From the NCBI RefSeq assembly GCF_010500925.1, contig NZ_QVMG01000004.1:81411-145410 (forward strand): 64,000 nucleotides of DNA. Direction: 5' to 3'. The notes under the pieces were generated by a model that ran no database searches, was not told the origin of the DNA, and saw only the letters and a program-made list of their open reading frames with translations. The stretch's first letter is position 1; each line of letters opens with the position of its first letter. Positions 57,071 through 64,000 of the stretch are shown here, piece after piece. The position numbers and the translations under genes were made by a program. This DNA is from Parabacteroides sp. 52. Its GTDB lineage: Bacteria > Bacteroidota > Bacteroidia > Bacteroidales > Tannerellaceae.

Positions 57071-58054
57071 TTAATCCATTACCTGCCCATGGTTGTCGGC
57101 TATCTGGATCATCCGGTCATATTCCTCCGGAGTCAAATCCATATAGTAGTACTTCGCCGGATTGTCGTATTTACCACGTACAATTACTTCGTAATGCAAA
57201 TGGGGGCCTGTTGATTTGCCTGAATTACCGACTTCACCTATCACCTGTCCGCGAACGACTTTCTGTCCGACCCGGGCACGGTATTTACTCATATGACCGT
57301 ATAATGTCTGATAGCCATATCCATGATCCACTATGATACAGTTGCCATATCCTTGTTTCCAGGCAGCGAAGGTGACAACACCGTTACCTGTGGCATAAAT
57401 GTCTGTGCCGATCTTGGCGGTGAAGTCCATACCCGTATGGAAACGAGGTACCCGGTAGATCGGGTCAATCCGCATCCCGTAACCGGAAGCTGTGCGCGTC
57501 AGGTCCTTATTCGATATGGGTTGAATGGCAGGAATACATTGGCTGCGTTCTTCCTGGCTCTTGCCTAAATGAATGAGTTCTTCCAGGGAGTTGGACTGCA
57601 CATATAATTGTTTACGAAGCATATCCATTTTGCGCGTGGTCGAAACGACCAGATCCGGGTTGGAAAGATCCATTAGGTGTTCATACCGGTTGCTGCCTCC
57701 GAAGCCGGATTTGCGTACTGATTCCGGGATTGACTCTGCCTGGAATATGGCGCGATACAGGTTTTCGTCTCTTTGTTGCAGGTCTTCCAATACTTCAAAT
57801 GCGTTATTCAGGCGAAGAGATAAAATCTCATATTGTGTTTGTAACAGTTTATTCTCTTTCTGTAATTGAAATTCCATAGGGGAATCAAACAAATACATCA
57901 TCGCGAAGAATGTGGCTATACCAAAGACGATGCCTGTACTCAGGTGACGAAGAATAGTGAAAAGACGATCTTTGGGAGAGGGGTATACACGCTCGTAACT
58001 AAGCGTATTGGGGTTGTATAAGTAGTATGTTTTGCGCGACTTGAATAGCTTCAT
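57071..58054 (-). CDS. M23-family membrane-anchored peptidoglycan peptidase
   Basis: 327 residues. A short cytosolic N-terminus leads to one membrane helix (about 38-57), a periplasmic coiled coil (about 60-105, QKENKLLQTQYEILSLRLNN) and a C-terminal LytM/M23 domain. The zinc site is visible as FHTGMDF and GPHLHYEV, and the fold segment ATGNGVVTFAAWKQGYGN is intact, so it may be active or serve as a scaffold. It cuts or organises peptidoglycan cross-bridges. It is divergent from alaS with overlapping promoter elements in the 98-base gap. Confidence 0.95.
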   Translation of the reverse strand: MKLFKSRKTYYLYNPNTLSYERVYPSPKDRLFTILRHLSTGIVFGIATFFAMMYLFDSPMEFQLQKENKLLQTQYEILSLRLNNAFEVLEDLQQRDENLYRAIFQAESIPESVRKSGFGGSNRYEHLMDLSNPDLVVSTTRKMDMLRKQLYVQSNSLEELIHLGKSQEERSQCIPAIQPISNKDLTRTASGYGMRIDPIYRVPRFHTGMDFTAKIGTDIYATGNGVVTFAAWKQGYGNCIIVDHGYGYQTLYGHMSKYRARVGQKVVRGQVIGEVGNSGKSTGPHLHYEVIVRGKYDNPAKYYYMDLTPEEYDRMIQIADNHGQVMD

Positions 58055-58080
58055 GGAATATTTTGTTACGGAAATAGATG

Positions 58081-58111
58081 CAAAAATAATAATTTGCAGT
58101 ACTTTTGCAAA
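58081..58111 (-). promoter_or_regulatory. M23 peptidase promoter (TTTG / TATTTTTG)
   Basis: On the minus strand TTTG at 58111-58108 and TATTTTTG at 58088-58081 are 19 bases apart, the canonical layout. Confidence 0.6.
58100..58107 (+). promoter_or_regulatory. alaS promoter -7 box (TACTTTTG)
   Basis: Full match to TAnnTTTG, 45 bases before the alaS start. It overlaps the divergent M23 promoter, so the two may interfere. No -33 element is clear. Confidence 0.5.
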
Positions 58112-58152
58112 TCCTTTTTTGGAATATTAACGAGTAGTTACGAGTTTATAAT

Positions 58153-60777
58153 ATGTTGACAGCTAAAGAAACCCGCGAATCATTTAAAGCCTTTTTTGCA
58201 TCTAAAGGCCACCAGATTGTACCTTCCGCTCCTATGGTTATCAAAGGAGATCCTACATTGATGTTTACAAATGCAGGAATGAACCAGTTCAAAGATATTA
58301 TCTTAGGCAATGTCCCTATCAAATATGCCCGTGTCGCGGATTCACAGAAGTGTTTGCGTGTCAGCGGAAAACACAATGACCTGGAAGAAGTAGGGCATGA
58401 TACTTACCATCATACCATGTTTGAGATGTTGGGGAACTGGTCGTTTGGTGACTACTTTAAAAAAGAAGCGATCGAATGGGCCTGGGAATATTTGGTAGAT
58501 GTATTGAAACTGGATCCTGCCCGATTATATGCCACTGTTTTTGAAGGAAGCCCTGCCGAGAATTTGGAACGCGACAATGAAGCCGCCGGTTATTGGGAGG
58601 AATATCTGCCTTTGGATCATATCCTGAACGGAAACAAAAAAGATAACTTCTGGGAAATGGGAGATACAGGTCCTTGTGGTCCCTGCTCGGAGATACATAT
58701 AGATTTGCGTCCTGAAAATGAACGGGCTATTGTGTCGGGCGCTGAATTGGTCAATAAAGACCATCCCCAGGTGATCGAGATATGGAACCTGGTGTTTATG
58801 CAATACAATCGCTTGAGTGATGGTTCGCTTGTCGGCCTTCCTGCCCGTGTGATCGATACAGGTATGGGTTTTGAGCGCTTATGTATGGCTATCCAGGGGA
58901 AAACATCGAACTATGACACGGATGTGTTCCAACCCATCATTCAGACCATCGCCTCCCAAACGGGAACAACCTATGGAAAGGATAAACAACAAGATATAGC
59001 CATGCGTGTGATCGCTGATCATATCCGGACAATCGCTTTCTCTATCACAGATGGACAATTGCCGTCGAATGCAAAAGCCGGATATGTGATCCGTCGTATT
59101 TTGCGCCGGGCTGTCCGTTACGGATATACCTTCCTGAATCGCCGCGAAGCATTTATGTATTCATTGATCCCGGCTCTGATTGGTACAATGGGAGATGCTT
59201 ATCCGGAATTGATTGCTCAACAGACACTGATCGAAAAGGTGATCAAAGAAGAAGAGGAATCTTTCCTTCGCACCTTGGAGACGGGTATCCGTCTATTGGA
59301 TAAAAAGATTGAAGAAGCCAAAACAGCAGGTAAGAAGATTGTCAGCGGTACAGATGCTTTCACGCTTTACGATACCTATGGCTTTCCGCTTGACTTGACA
59401 GAGTTGATCCTGCGCGAACAAGGTATGGATGTGAACCTGGATGAGTTCAATGCAGAAATGCAGAAACAAAAAGAACGGGCACGTAATGCAGCCGCTATTG
59501 AAACGGGTGACTGGGTCGTTCTGAAGGAAGGAGAAAGCCGTTTCGTTGGGTATGACCAGTTTACATGCGACGCGGAAATTCTTCGTTACCGTAAGATAAA
59601 ACAAAAAAACAAAGAATTATATCAGATCGTACTTGATCAGACTCCATTCTATGCAGAAAAAGGAGGACAGGTTGGGGATACCGGTTACTTAATCTGTGAC
59701 GAAGAGAAGGTGGAAATACTGGATACAAAAAGTGAGAATAACCTCTCTGTGCATCTGGTTGCCCAATTGCCTCAAGATGTAACCCTTACCTTTACGGCTG
59801 CAATCCATACGAAGAAACGTATCCAGAGCGAATGCAATCACTCGGCGACTCACCTTCTGCACGAGGCCTTACGCGAAATATTAGGCTCGCATGTAGAACA
59901 AAAAGGTTCGTATGTCTCTCCGGATTCTCTCCGCTTTGACTTTTCTCATTTTCAGAAAGTAACAGACGAAGAGATTCGCCAGGTGGAAAAATGGGTAAAT
60001 GCTAAAATCCGGGAAAATATACCCCTGGAGGAACACCGTAATATGCCGATCAGTGAAGCTGTCGAATTAGGTGCGATGGCTCTTTTTGGTGAAAAATATG
60101 GGGATGAAGTACGTGTGGTGAAATATGGTAATTCCATCGAGTTATGTGGAGGAACACATATCCCGGCTACCGGAATGATAGGCAGTATACGTATTGTGGG
60201 TGAAAGTTCTATCGCCGCCGGTGTGCGCCGCATAGAAGCTGTAACCGCAGAAGCGGCAGAAAACTTTAATTATACTTTCCAAGATATATTGCATGAGATC
60301 CGTTTGATGTTCAATAATATGCCGAATGTTGTTCAGGCTATTAAAAAGACGATCGAAGAAAGCGGGGAGATGCGTAAACAACTCGAAGATTATGTCAAGG
60401 AGAAAGCGGGTGTTCTCAAAAAAGAAATTATATCGAGGGCCAGAGAGCAACATGGCGTAAAATTGATACAATATGTCGGAAAAGGCCATTCGGATATAAT
60501 GAAGGATATAGCGTTCCAGATCAAAGGAGAATTGAATGAACCCTTTGTACTGGTTGCCGGCATCGTGGAAGAATCGAAATGTACCATCATGGTGATGCTG
60601 AGCGATGATCAGGTAGCAGAAGGCTTGAATGCCGGTAAATTAGTGAAAGATGCAGCTAAACACATCCAGGGTGGAGGAGGAGGTCAACCTCATTTTGCCA
60701 CTGCCGGAGGTAAAAATACCGAAGGGGTATCAATGGCTGTTGATGCCATAATAGAAGCTGCAGGAATGAAATATTAA
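58153..60777 (+). CDS. alaS: Alanyl-tRNA synthetase
   Basis: 874 residues, full length. The class II catalytic core is at the N-terminus ([50 protein letters not shown]). The editing domain has [20 protein letters not shown] and [18 protein letters not shown], which supply the zinc ligands that clear Ser- and Gly-tRNA. The C-terminal DHHA1-type oligomerisation domain ends in the glycine-rich [15 protein letters not shown]. It charges tRNA-Ala. A compact terminator follows 4 bases after the stop. Confidence 0.98.
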   Translation: MLTAKETRESFKAFFASKGHQIVPSAPMVIKGDPTLMFTNAGMNQFKDIILGNVPIKYARVADSQKCLRVSGKHNDLEEVGHDTYHHTMFEMLGNWSFGDYFKKEAIEWAWEYLVDVLKLDPARLYATVFEGSPAENLERDNEAAGYWEEYLPLDHILNGNKKDNFWEMGDTGPCGPCSEIHIDLRPENERAIVSGAELVNKDHPQVIEIWNLVFMQYNRLSDGSLVGLPARVIDTGMGFERLCMAIQGKTSNYDTDVFQPIIQTIASQTGTTYGKDKQQDIAMRVIADHIRTIAFSITDGQLPSNAKAGYVIRRILRRAVRYGYTFLNRREAFMYSLIPALIGTMGDAYPELIAQQTLIEKVIKEEEESFLRTLETGIRLLDKKIEEAKTAGKKIVSGTDAFTLYDTYGFPLDLTELILREQGMDVNLDEFNAEMQKQKERARNAAAIETGDWVVLKEGESRFVGYDQFTCDAEILRYRKIKQKNKELYQIVLDQTPFYAEKGGQVGDTGYLICDEEKVEILDTKSENNLSVHLVAQLPQDVTLTFTAAIHTKKRIQSECNHSATHLLHEALREILGSHVEQKGSYVSPDSLRFDFSHFQKVTDEEIRQVEKWVNAKIRENIPLEEHRNMPISEAVELGAMALFGEKYGDEVRVVKYGNSIELCGGTHIPATGMIGSIRIVGESSIAAGVRRIEAVTAEAAENFNYTFQDILHEIRLMFNNMPNVVQAIKKTIEESGEMRKQLEDYVKEKAGVLKKEIISRAREQHGVKLIQYVGKGHSDIMKDIAFQIKGELNEPFVLVAGIVEESKCTIMVMLSDDQVAEGLNAGKLVKDAAKHIQGGGGGQPHFATAGGKNTEGVSMAVDAIIEAAGMKY

Positions 60778-60780
60778 TAC

Positions 60781-60808
60781 AAAGCCCTGTGTCAACAGGG
60801 CTTTTTTT
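60781..60808 (+). terminator. Intrinsic terminator of alaS
   Basis: AAAGCCCTGT and ACAGGGCTTT form a perfect 10-bp stem with loop GTCA, followed by a T run. It overlaps the longest possible aroB frame and so argues for the aroB start at 60819. Confidence 0.92.
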
Positions 60809-60818
60809 ATTTTACAAA

Positions 60819-61925
60819 ATGGAAGAGCAGAGAGTAGTCATATGTACAGACTTGAAGTCCGAGTTGCAGGAATTCCTTTCCTCCCTTACGTATAACAAAT
60901 TATTTGTCTTGACAGATAACAATACATTGGAGAAATGTTTTCCTATCCTACAGGATGTGCCTGCCATGCAAAATGCAACCCTAATCACGGTAAAGGCAGG
61001 GGATACTTATAAGAGTGTAGAACAACTCTCTTTCATCTGGTCTCGTTTGTCTAACGAGGGGGCGTCGCGTGACTCCATCCTTTTGAACCTGGGAGGAGGC
61101 ATGATTACGGATATGGGAGGGTTTGCCGGGGCGACCTTCAAGCGAGGCATCCGGACGATCAATGTGCCCACTACCTTAATGGCTTCGGTCGATGCTGCTG
61201 TCGGAGGCAAAACAGGCATTAACTTCAATGGTCTGAAGAATGAAATAGGATCTTTTTATCCGCCATTATGCGTGTTTGTTGACAGTCAGTTTCTTCAGAC
61301 CCTGGACAAAGACAATTTTCTTTCCGGTTATGCAGAGATGATAAAACACGGATTGATCAGTTCCGAAAAGGTATTAACTCCTCTATTGCAATTCGATCTT
61401 AACGCCTTATTCTCCAACGTTCATAAAGCAACGATTAATAGTCAATTGTCAATTGTCAATGATCAATTAACGGAATTAGTTGCTCAATCCATCGCTGTGA
61501 AAGAACATATAGTTGCAGAAGACCCCAAGGAAAAAGGAATACGAAAAGCGCTTAATTTCGGTCATACGATCGGTCATGCCTTTGAGAGTCTTTCTTTTAT
61601 AAAGAATGCCCCCCTGTTACATGGGCATGCCGTAGCTGCAGGAATCATCTGTGAGCTTTATCTCTCCTACAAAGAAGTGCATTTTCCTATGGATAAATTG
61701 AGTCAGATAGTCTATTATATCAAAGAGAACTATCCCTTATTTTATTTTGACTGCAATGACTATGAAAGGCTCTATGAGTTAATGACGCATGACAAGAAAA
61801 ACGAAGGCGGAGTCATTAACTTCACTCTCTTGGCAAATGTCGGAGATGTCCGCATTAACCAGGATGTAAGCAAGGATAAAATCCTCGCTTCGTTGGATTT
61901 TTACCGTGAAAGTTTTGGCATCTAA
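60819..61925 (+). CDS. aroB: 3-dehydroquinate synthase
   Basis: About 368 residues. The NAD-binding segment NLGGGMITDMGGFAGATFKRG, VGGKTGINFNGLKNEIGSF, the zinc-site KALNFGHTIGHAFESL and LHGHAVAAG identify AroB, which makes dehydroquinate in the shikimate pathway. The start at 60819 (MEEQRVV) is chosen because the longer frame from 60789 begins inside the alaS terminator. Between residues about 207 and 220 the protein has NSQLSIVNDQL, encoded by GTCAATT-type repeats, not expected in the family; it appears to be a dispersed repeat inserted in frame. The core motifs are intact, so the enzyme is probably active. Confidence 0.96.
   Translation: MEEQRVVICTDLKSELQEFLSSLTYNKLFVLTDNNTLEKCFPILQDVPAMQNATLITVKAGDTYKSVEQLSFIWSRLSNEGASRDSILLNLGGGMITDMGGFAGATFKRGIRTINVPTTLMASVDAAVGGKTGINFNGLKNEIGSFYPPLCVFVDSQFLQTLDKDNFLSGYAEMIKHGLISSEKVLTPLLQFDLNALFSNVHKATINSQLSIVNDQLTELVAQSIAVKEHIVAEDPKEKGIRKALNFGHTIGHAFESLSFIKNAPLLHGHAVAAGIICELYLSYKEVHFPMDKLSQIVYYIKENYPLFYFDCNDYERLYELMTHDKKNEGGVINFTLLANVGDVRINQDVSKDKILASLDFYRESFGI
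61438..61469 (+). repeat. GTCAATT tandem repeat inside aroB
   Basis: GTCAATTGTCAATTGTCAAT at 61441-61460 is three 7-base units, followed by GATCAATTAA. Similar AT-rich words are common between genes in Bacteroidetes, and a relative occurs before leuA. Here it is translated in frame as part of AroB. Confidence 0.7.
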
Positions 61926-61936
61926 TAGAAAAATTC

Positions 61937-61944
61937 TACATTTG
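61937..61944 (+). promoter_or_regulatory. tRNA-Pro promoter -7 box (TACATTTG)
   Basis: Full match to TAnnTTTG ending 13 bases before the tRNA 5' end. Confidence 0.6.
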
Positions 61945-61957
61945 CACTCGAATTAAA

Positions 61958-62031
61958 CGGGATGTAGCTCAGCCCGGTAGAGTACGCGTCTGGGGGGCGT
62001 GTGGTCGCAGGTTCAAATCCTGTCATCCCGA
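61958..62031 (+). tRNA. tRNA-Pro (anticodon GGG)
   Basis: 74 bases including the discriminator A. Acceptor arms CGGGATG and CATCCCG pair fully. The D arm is GCTC/GAGT, the anticodon stem CGCGT/GCGTG encloses loop CTGGGGG (anticodon GGG), and the T arm is GCAGG-TTCAAAT-CCTGT. CCA is not encoded. It is a frequent type of integration target; an integrase gene follows 141 bases later. Confidence 0.96.
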
Positions 62032-62042
62032 CGGCTAATAAG

Positions 62043-62081
62043 AGACTGGTAATCAATACGATTGCTGGTCTTTTTCTTTTT
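62043..62081 (+). terminator. Terminator of tRNA-Pro
   Basis: AGACTGGTAATC pairs with GATTGCTGGTCT (three G-T pairs, 5-base loop), followed by TTTTTCTTTTT. Confidence 0.8.
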
Positions 62082-62171
62082 AAGAGGGGTGCTTCAAGAG
62101 AGGTTGTTTTTATATGAAAATGGCTGAAAAATGACTACAAAAGTCACCCGTGGCGTCACCCAAATTTATTT

Positions 62172-63392
62172 ATGCACGCAACGATTTCTGTTATTTGCAA
62201 CAAGCACAAAGTGCTTTCAAATGGGGAATCTCCCATTGTATTACGAATTGCTAAAGGAGGAAAAAGAGCAATCAAAAGTTTAGGAATTTCTATCAATCCA
62301 AGTCATTGGGATGAGCAAAAAGAGCAAGCCAAGCCAATTTGCCCCAATAAAAAGCAAATAGACTTACTTGTTTTGAAGACTAAAACAGAGTATCAAAAGA
62401 AAGTCTTAGAGAAGTCTGTCAATGATGAAGATTTCACCCCTCAATCACTTCTGTTTGATGAGCAGAAGTCTATCAAAGTCGCTACTGTTGAAGAGTTTTA
62501 CCAAGCAATCATCAAAGAGTTAAGAGCAAAAGGCAATATAGGAAACAGTTATGCCTACTTAAACTCTTACAACTCTTTAAAGAACTTCAACAAAGGGAAA
62601 AAGCTTACATATCCATTTGGGTATATAGATGTGCTATTCTTAAAGAAGTATGAGAGTTGGCTAAGGAAACGAGAGAATAAGTACACAACTTTAAGTTACC
62701 AGTTCAGAACATTGCGATCGGTCTATAACAAGGCAATAAAAGAGAATTTGGTGAAGGCTCATAAGAACCCATTCATAGAATTTAAGGTCAGCAAGTTCAA
62801 CACCAAAACACAGAAAAGAGCCTTAAGCAAAGAGGAGATATTGAAGATTATAAATGCAGACACCTCGCAACAAAGCGAAAAGCGCAAATTAGCCCAAGAT
62901 ATTTTCACCTTTTCCTATCTCTGTGGCGGTATCTCATTTGTTGATATTGCGAATCTCTCACCTAATAATATTATCAATAATCGAATTGTCTATAGCAGGC
63001 AAAAAACAAACAGCCCTATCAATCTGACGCTTTCAGAGCAGGCACTTAATATCATACAGAAGTATGACGAATATTGCAAGAAAGCATTTTATCTGTTTCC
63101 TATTTTAGATGGGAATAGGCATATTACTCCCATGCAAAAGAGTAATAGAGTTCATAAAATTTGCCACCAGATCAACCAAGAACTACGGAAGCTAGGTGAT
63201 GAGTTAGAAATTTCAGCAGAAGTCACAACGTATGTTGCAAGACATTCGTTTGCCAGTATTTTAAAGAATTCAGGTGTGAACGTTGCTTTAATCAGCCAAG
63301 CTTTAGGGCATACTGATTTAGCCACCACACAGATTTATCTAGATAGTTTTGGTAACGATCAAGTAGACGAGGCGATGAAGAATCTCCTTTGA
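62172..63392 (+). CDS. Tyrosine recombinase/integrase of a mobile element
   Basis: 406 residues, AT-rich. An arm-binding domain (about 1-90), a SAM-like core-binding domain (about 100-200, EEFYQAIIKELRAKGNIGNSYAYL) and a catalytic domain (about 215-406) are in the Bacteroidetes integrase order. YVARHSFASIL gives the second Arg, LGHTDLATTQIYLDSF gives His and the tyrosine nucleophile. The first catalytic Arg is not seen at its usual place (SYLCGGISFVDIANL). It starts 141 bases after tRNA-Pro, so that tRNA is the likely attachment site of an integrative element extending past the window end. The region 62082-62171 holds no gene. Confidence 0.94.
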   Translation: MHATISVICNKHKVLSNGESPIVLRIAKGGKRAIKSLGISINPSHWDEQKEQAKPICPNKKQIDLLVLKTKTEYQKKVLEKSVNDEDFTPQSLLFDEQKSIKVATVEEFYQAIIKELRAKGNIGNSYAYLNSYNSLKNFNKGKKLTYPFGYIDVLFLKKYESWLRKRENKYTTLSYQFRTLRSVYNKAIKENLVKAHKNPFIEFKVSKFNTKTQKRALSKEEILKIINADTSQQSEKRKLAQDIFTFSYLCGGISFVDIANLSPNNIINNRIVYSRQKTNSPINLTLSEQALNIIQKYDEYCKKAFYLFPILDGNRHITPMQKSNRVHKICHQINQELRKLGDELEISAEVTTYVARHSFASILKNSGVNVALISQALGHTDLATTQIYLDSFGNDQVDEAMKNLL

Positions 63393-63395
63393 AAT

Positions 63396-63432
63396 AAATA
63401 CCATCTTGCCTATATGGTGAGATGGTATTTTT
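63396..63432 (+). terminator. Terminator after the integrase
   Basis: AAATACCATCT (63396-63406) pairs with AGATGGTATTT (63420-63430), followed by TT after the paired T run. Confidence 0.8.
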
Positions 63433-63461
63433 GTACTTTTACCAGTCAAATCATGTAAGCC

Positions 63462-64000
63462 ATGCAAGAACTTATTAAAATCGGCATACCAGAGATTAGA
63501 GAGATAGAGCCTTTGTTGACTGAATACTTTGGTTACAAGCGAAATATGATTTCTAATGAACTCACTAATTCATACCATTTCCACTATAAAATATCTGATA
63601 TTATTCCCAATAAGGAGAAATATATGGTGAGTGATCCTCATTTTAACGAATACGCTATAGATGAAGGAGTGTTTGATTGGAGAAGGTATGCACCCAGAAA
63701 AGAAGGTGATTTCAAGATATTCAGTACAGGACTTTTTATGATGGATACAGATCATTTTCTTGTATTTGAAATAGCTGATCCATCAATCCTTGATAAGCTC
63801 CAAGACCTTTTTATGGAAAACGAGAATAAACTTAAGATCGAAAGTGAAAAGGAGTTTGAACAGCTATATAATGTCCTCTTAATGGTATATATCATATATA
63901 GCAAATACAAAGCAGGGGAACTATACACAGATATTGCATGGAGTGATGATGTCTTTCATTACCAGAATAAAGTAAGACCAGAAATGTTGAAATTATATGA
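63462..64000 (+). CDS. Partial gene of unknown function, cut by the window end
   Basis: An open frame from ATG at 63462 that stays open to the last base (179 codons seen). It starts MQELIKIGIPEIREIEPLLT and contains many Asp, Glu and Tyr; codon use is AT-rich like the integrase. No signal peptide, membrane helix or known motif is seen. The protein looks soluble. It sits directly after the integrase terminator and is probably cargo of the same element. The stop is outside the window, so length and fold cannot be judged. A function is not assigned. Confidence 0.7.
   Translation, partial: MQELIKIGIPEIREIEPLLTEYFGYKRNMISNELTNSYHFHYKISDIIPNKEKYMVSDPHFNEYAIDEGVFDWRRYAPRKEGDFKIFSTGLFMMDTDHFLVFEIADPSILDKLQDLFMENENKLKIESEKEFEQLYNVLLMVYIIYSKYKAGELYTDIAWSDDVFHYQNKVRPEMLKLY

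Noticed and set aside
60789..60818. N-terminal extension of aroB
   Set aside because: It begins inside the alaS terminator hairpin.

Overview
The window reads as a chromosomal segment of a gut Bacteroidales bacterium, most likely a Parabacteroides-like or Bacteroides-like species; the genus is inferred and not proven. The reasons are two polysaccharide utilisation loci (PULs) with SusC/SusD pairs and hybrid two-component regulators, S1 sulfatases of the serine type, repeated TAnnTTTG promoter boxes, weak ribosome binding sites, and the order leuA-leuC-leuD-leuA2-leuB.

Layout. Positions 1-3.7 kb hold tex, a secreted cyclophilin and a small unknown protein. Positions 3.7-36.7 kb are an accessory glycan-foraging region. 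PUL1 (3.7-16.0 kb) has two secreted sulfatases, SusD and SusC on the minus strand, with a divergent hybrid two-component regulator. An AT-rich, multidomain GH31 gene (16.1-19.9 kb, probably an alpha-N-acetylgalactosaminidase with dockerin and cohesin-like modules) separates it from PUL2 (20.2-36.7 kb). PUL2 has SusC, SusD, a second hybrid regulator and an operon of sulfatase, GH20 hexosaminidase and GH2 beta-galactosidase. The enzymes fit stepwise removal of Gal, 6-sulfate and GlcNAc, plus alpha-GalNAc, from sulfated host mucin or keratan-like glycans.

Positions 36.9-47.4 kb are mostly housekeeping: a BlaI/M56 pair, a lone GroES-like protein, NfnA/NfnB-like flavoproteins, pta-ackA, cdaA, folP and murF. 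Positions 47.5-54.4 kb are a branched-chain amino acid operon: leuA, leuC, leuD, a citramalate-synthase-like gene, mgsA and leuB. It is preceded by a 23-codon Ile/Leu-rich leader peptide and a well-formed terminator/antiterminator. Positions 54.9-61.9 kb carry a GlsB-like membrane protein, a Ca/Na antiporter, DUF3127, MerR and M23 proteins, alaS and aroB. A tRNA-Pro at 61958 is followed by a tyrosine recombinase and an unknown AT-rich gene cut by the window end, which looks like the left edge of an integrated element.

The most unusual non-coding signal is a family of about 102 bp elements at 2231, 36724 and about 54465. Each holds four 16-bp palindromic units on an exact 22-bp period; the first two are bounded by inverted termini. 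The second strongest is the ribosome-mediated attenuator of the leu operon. Neither was tested by computation here.
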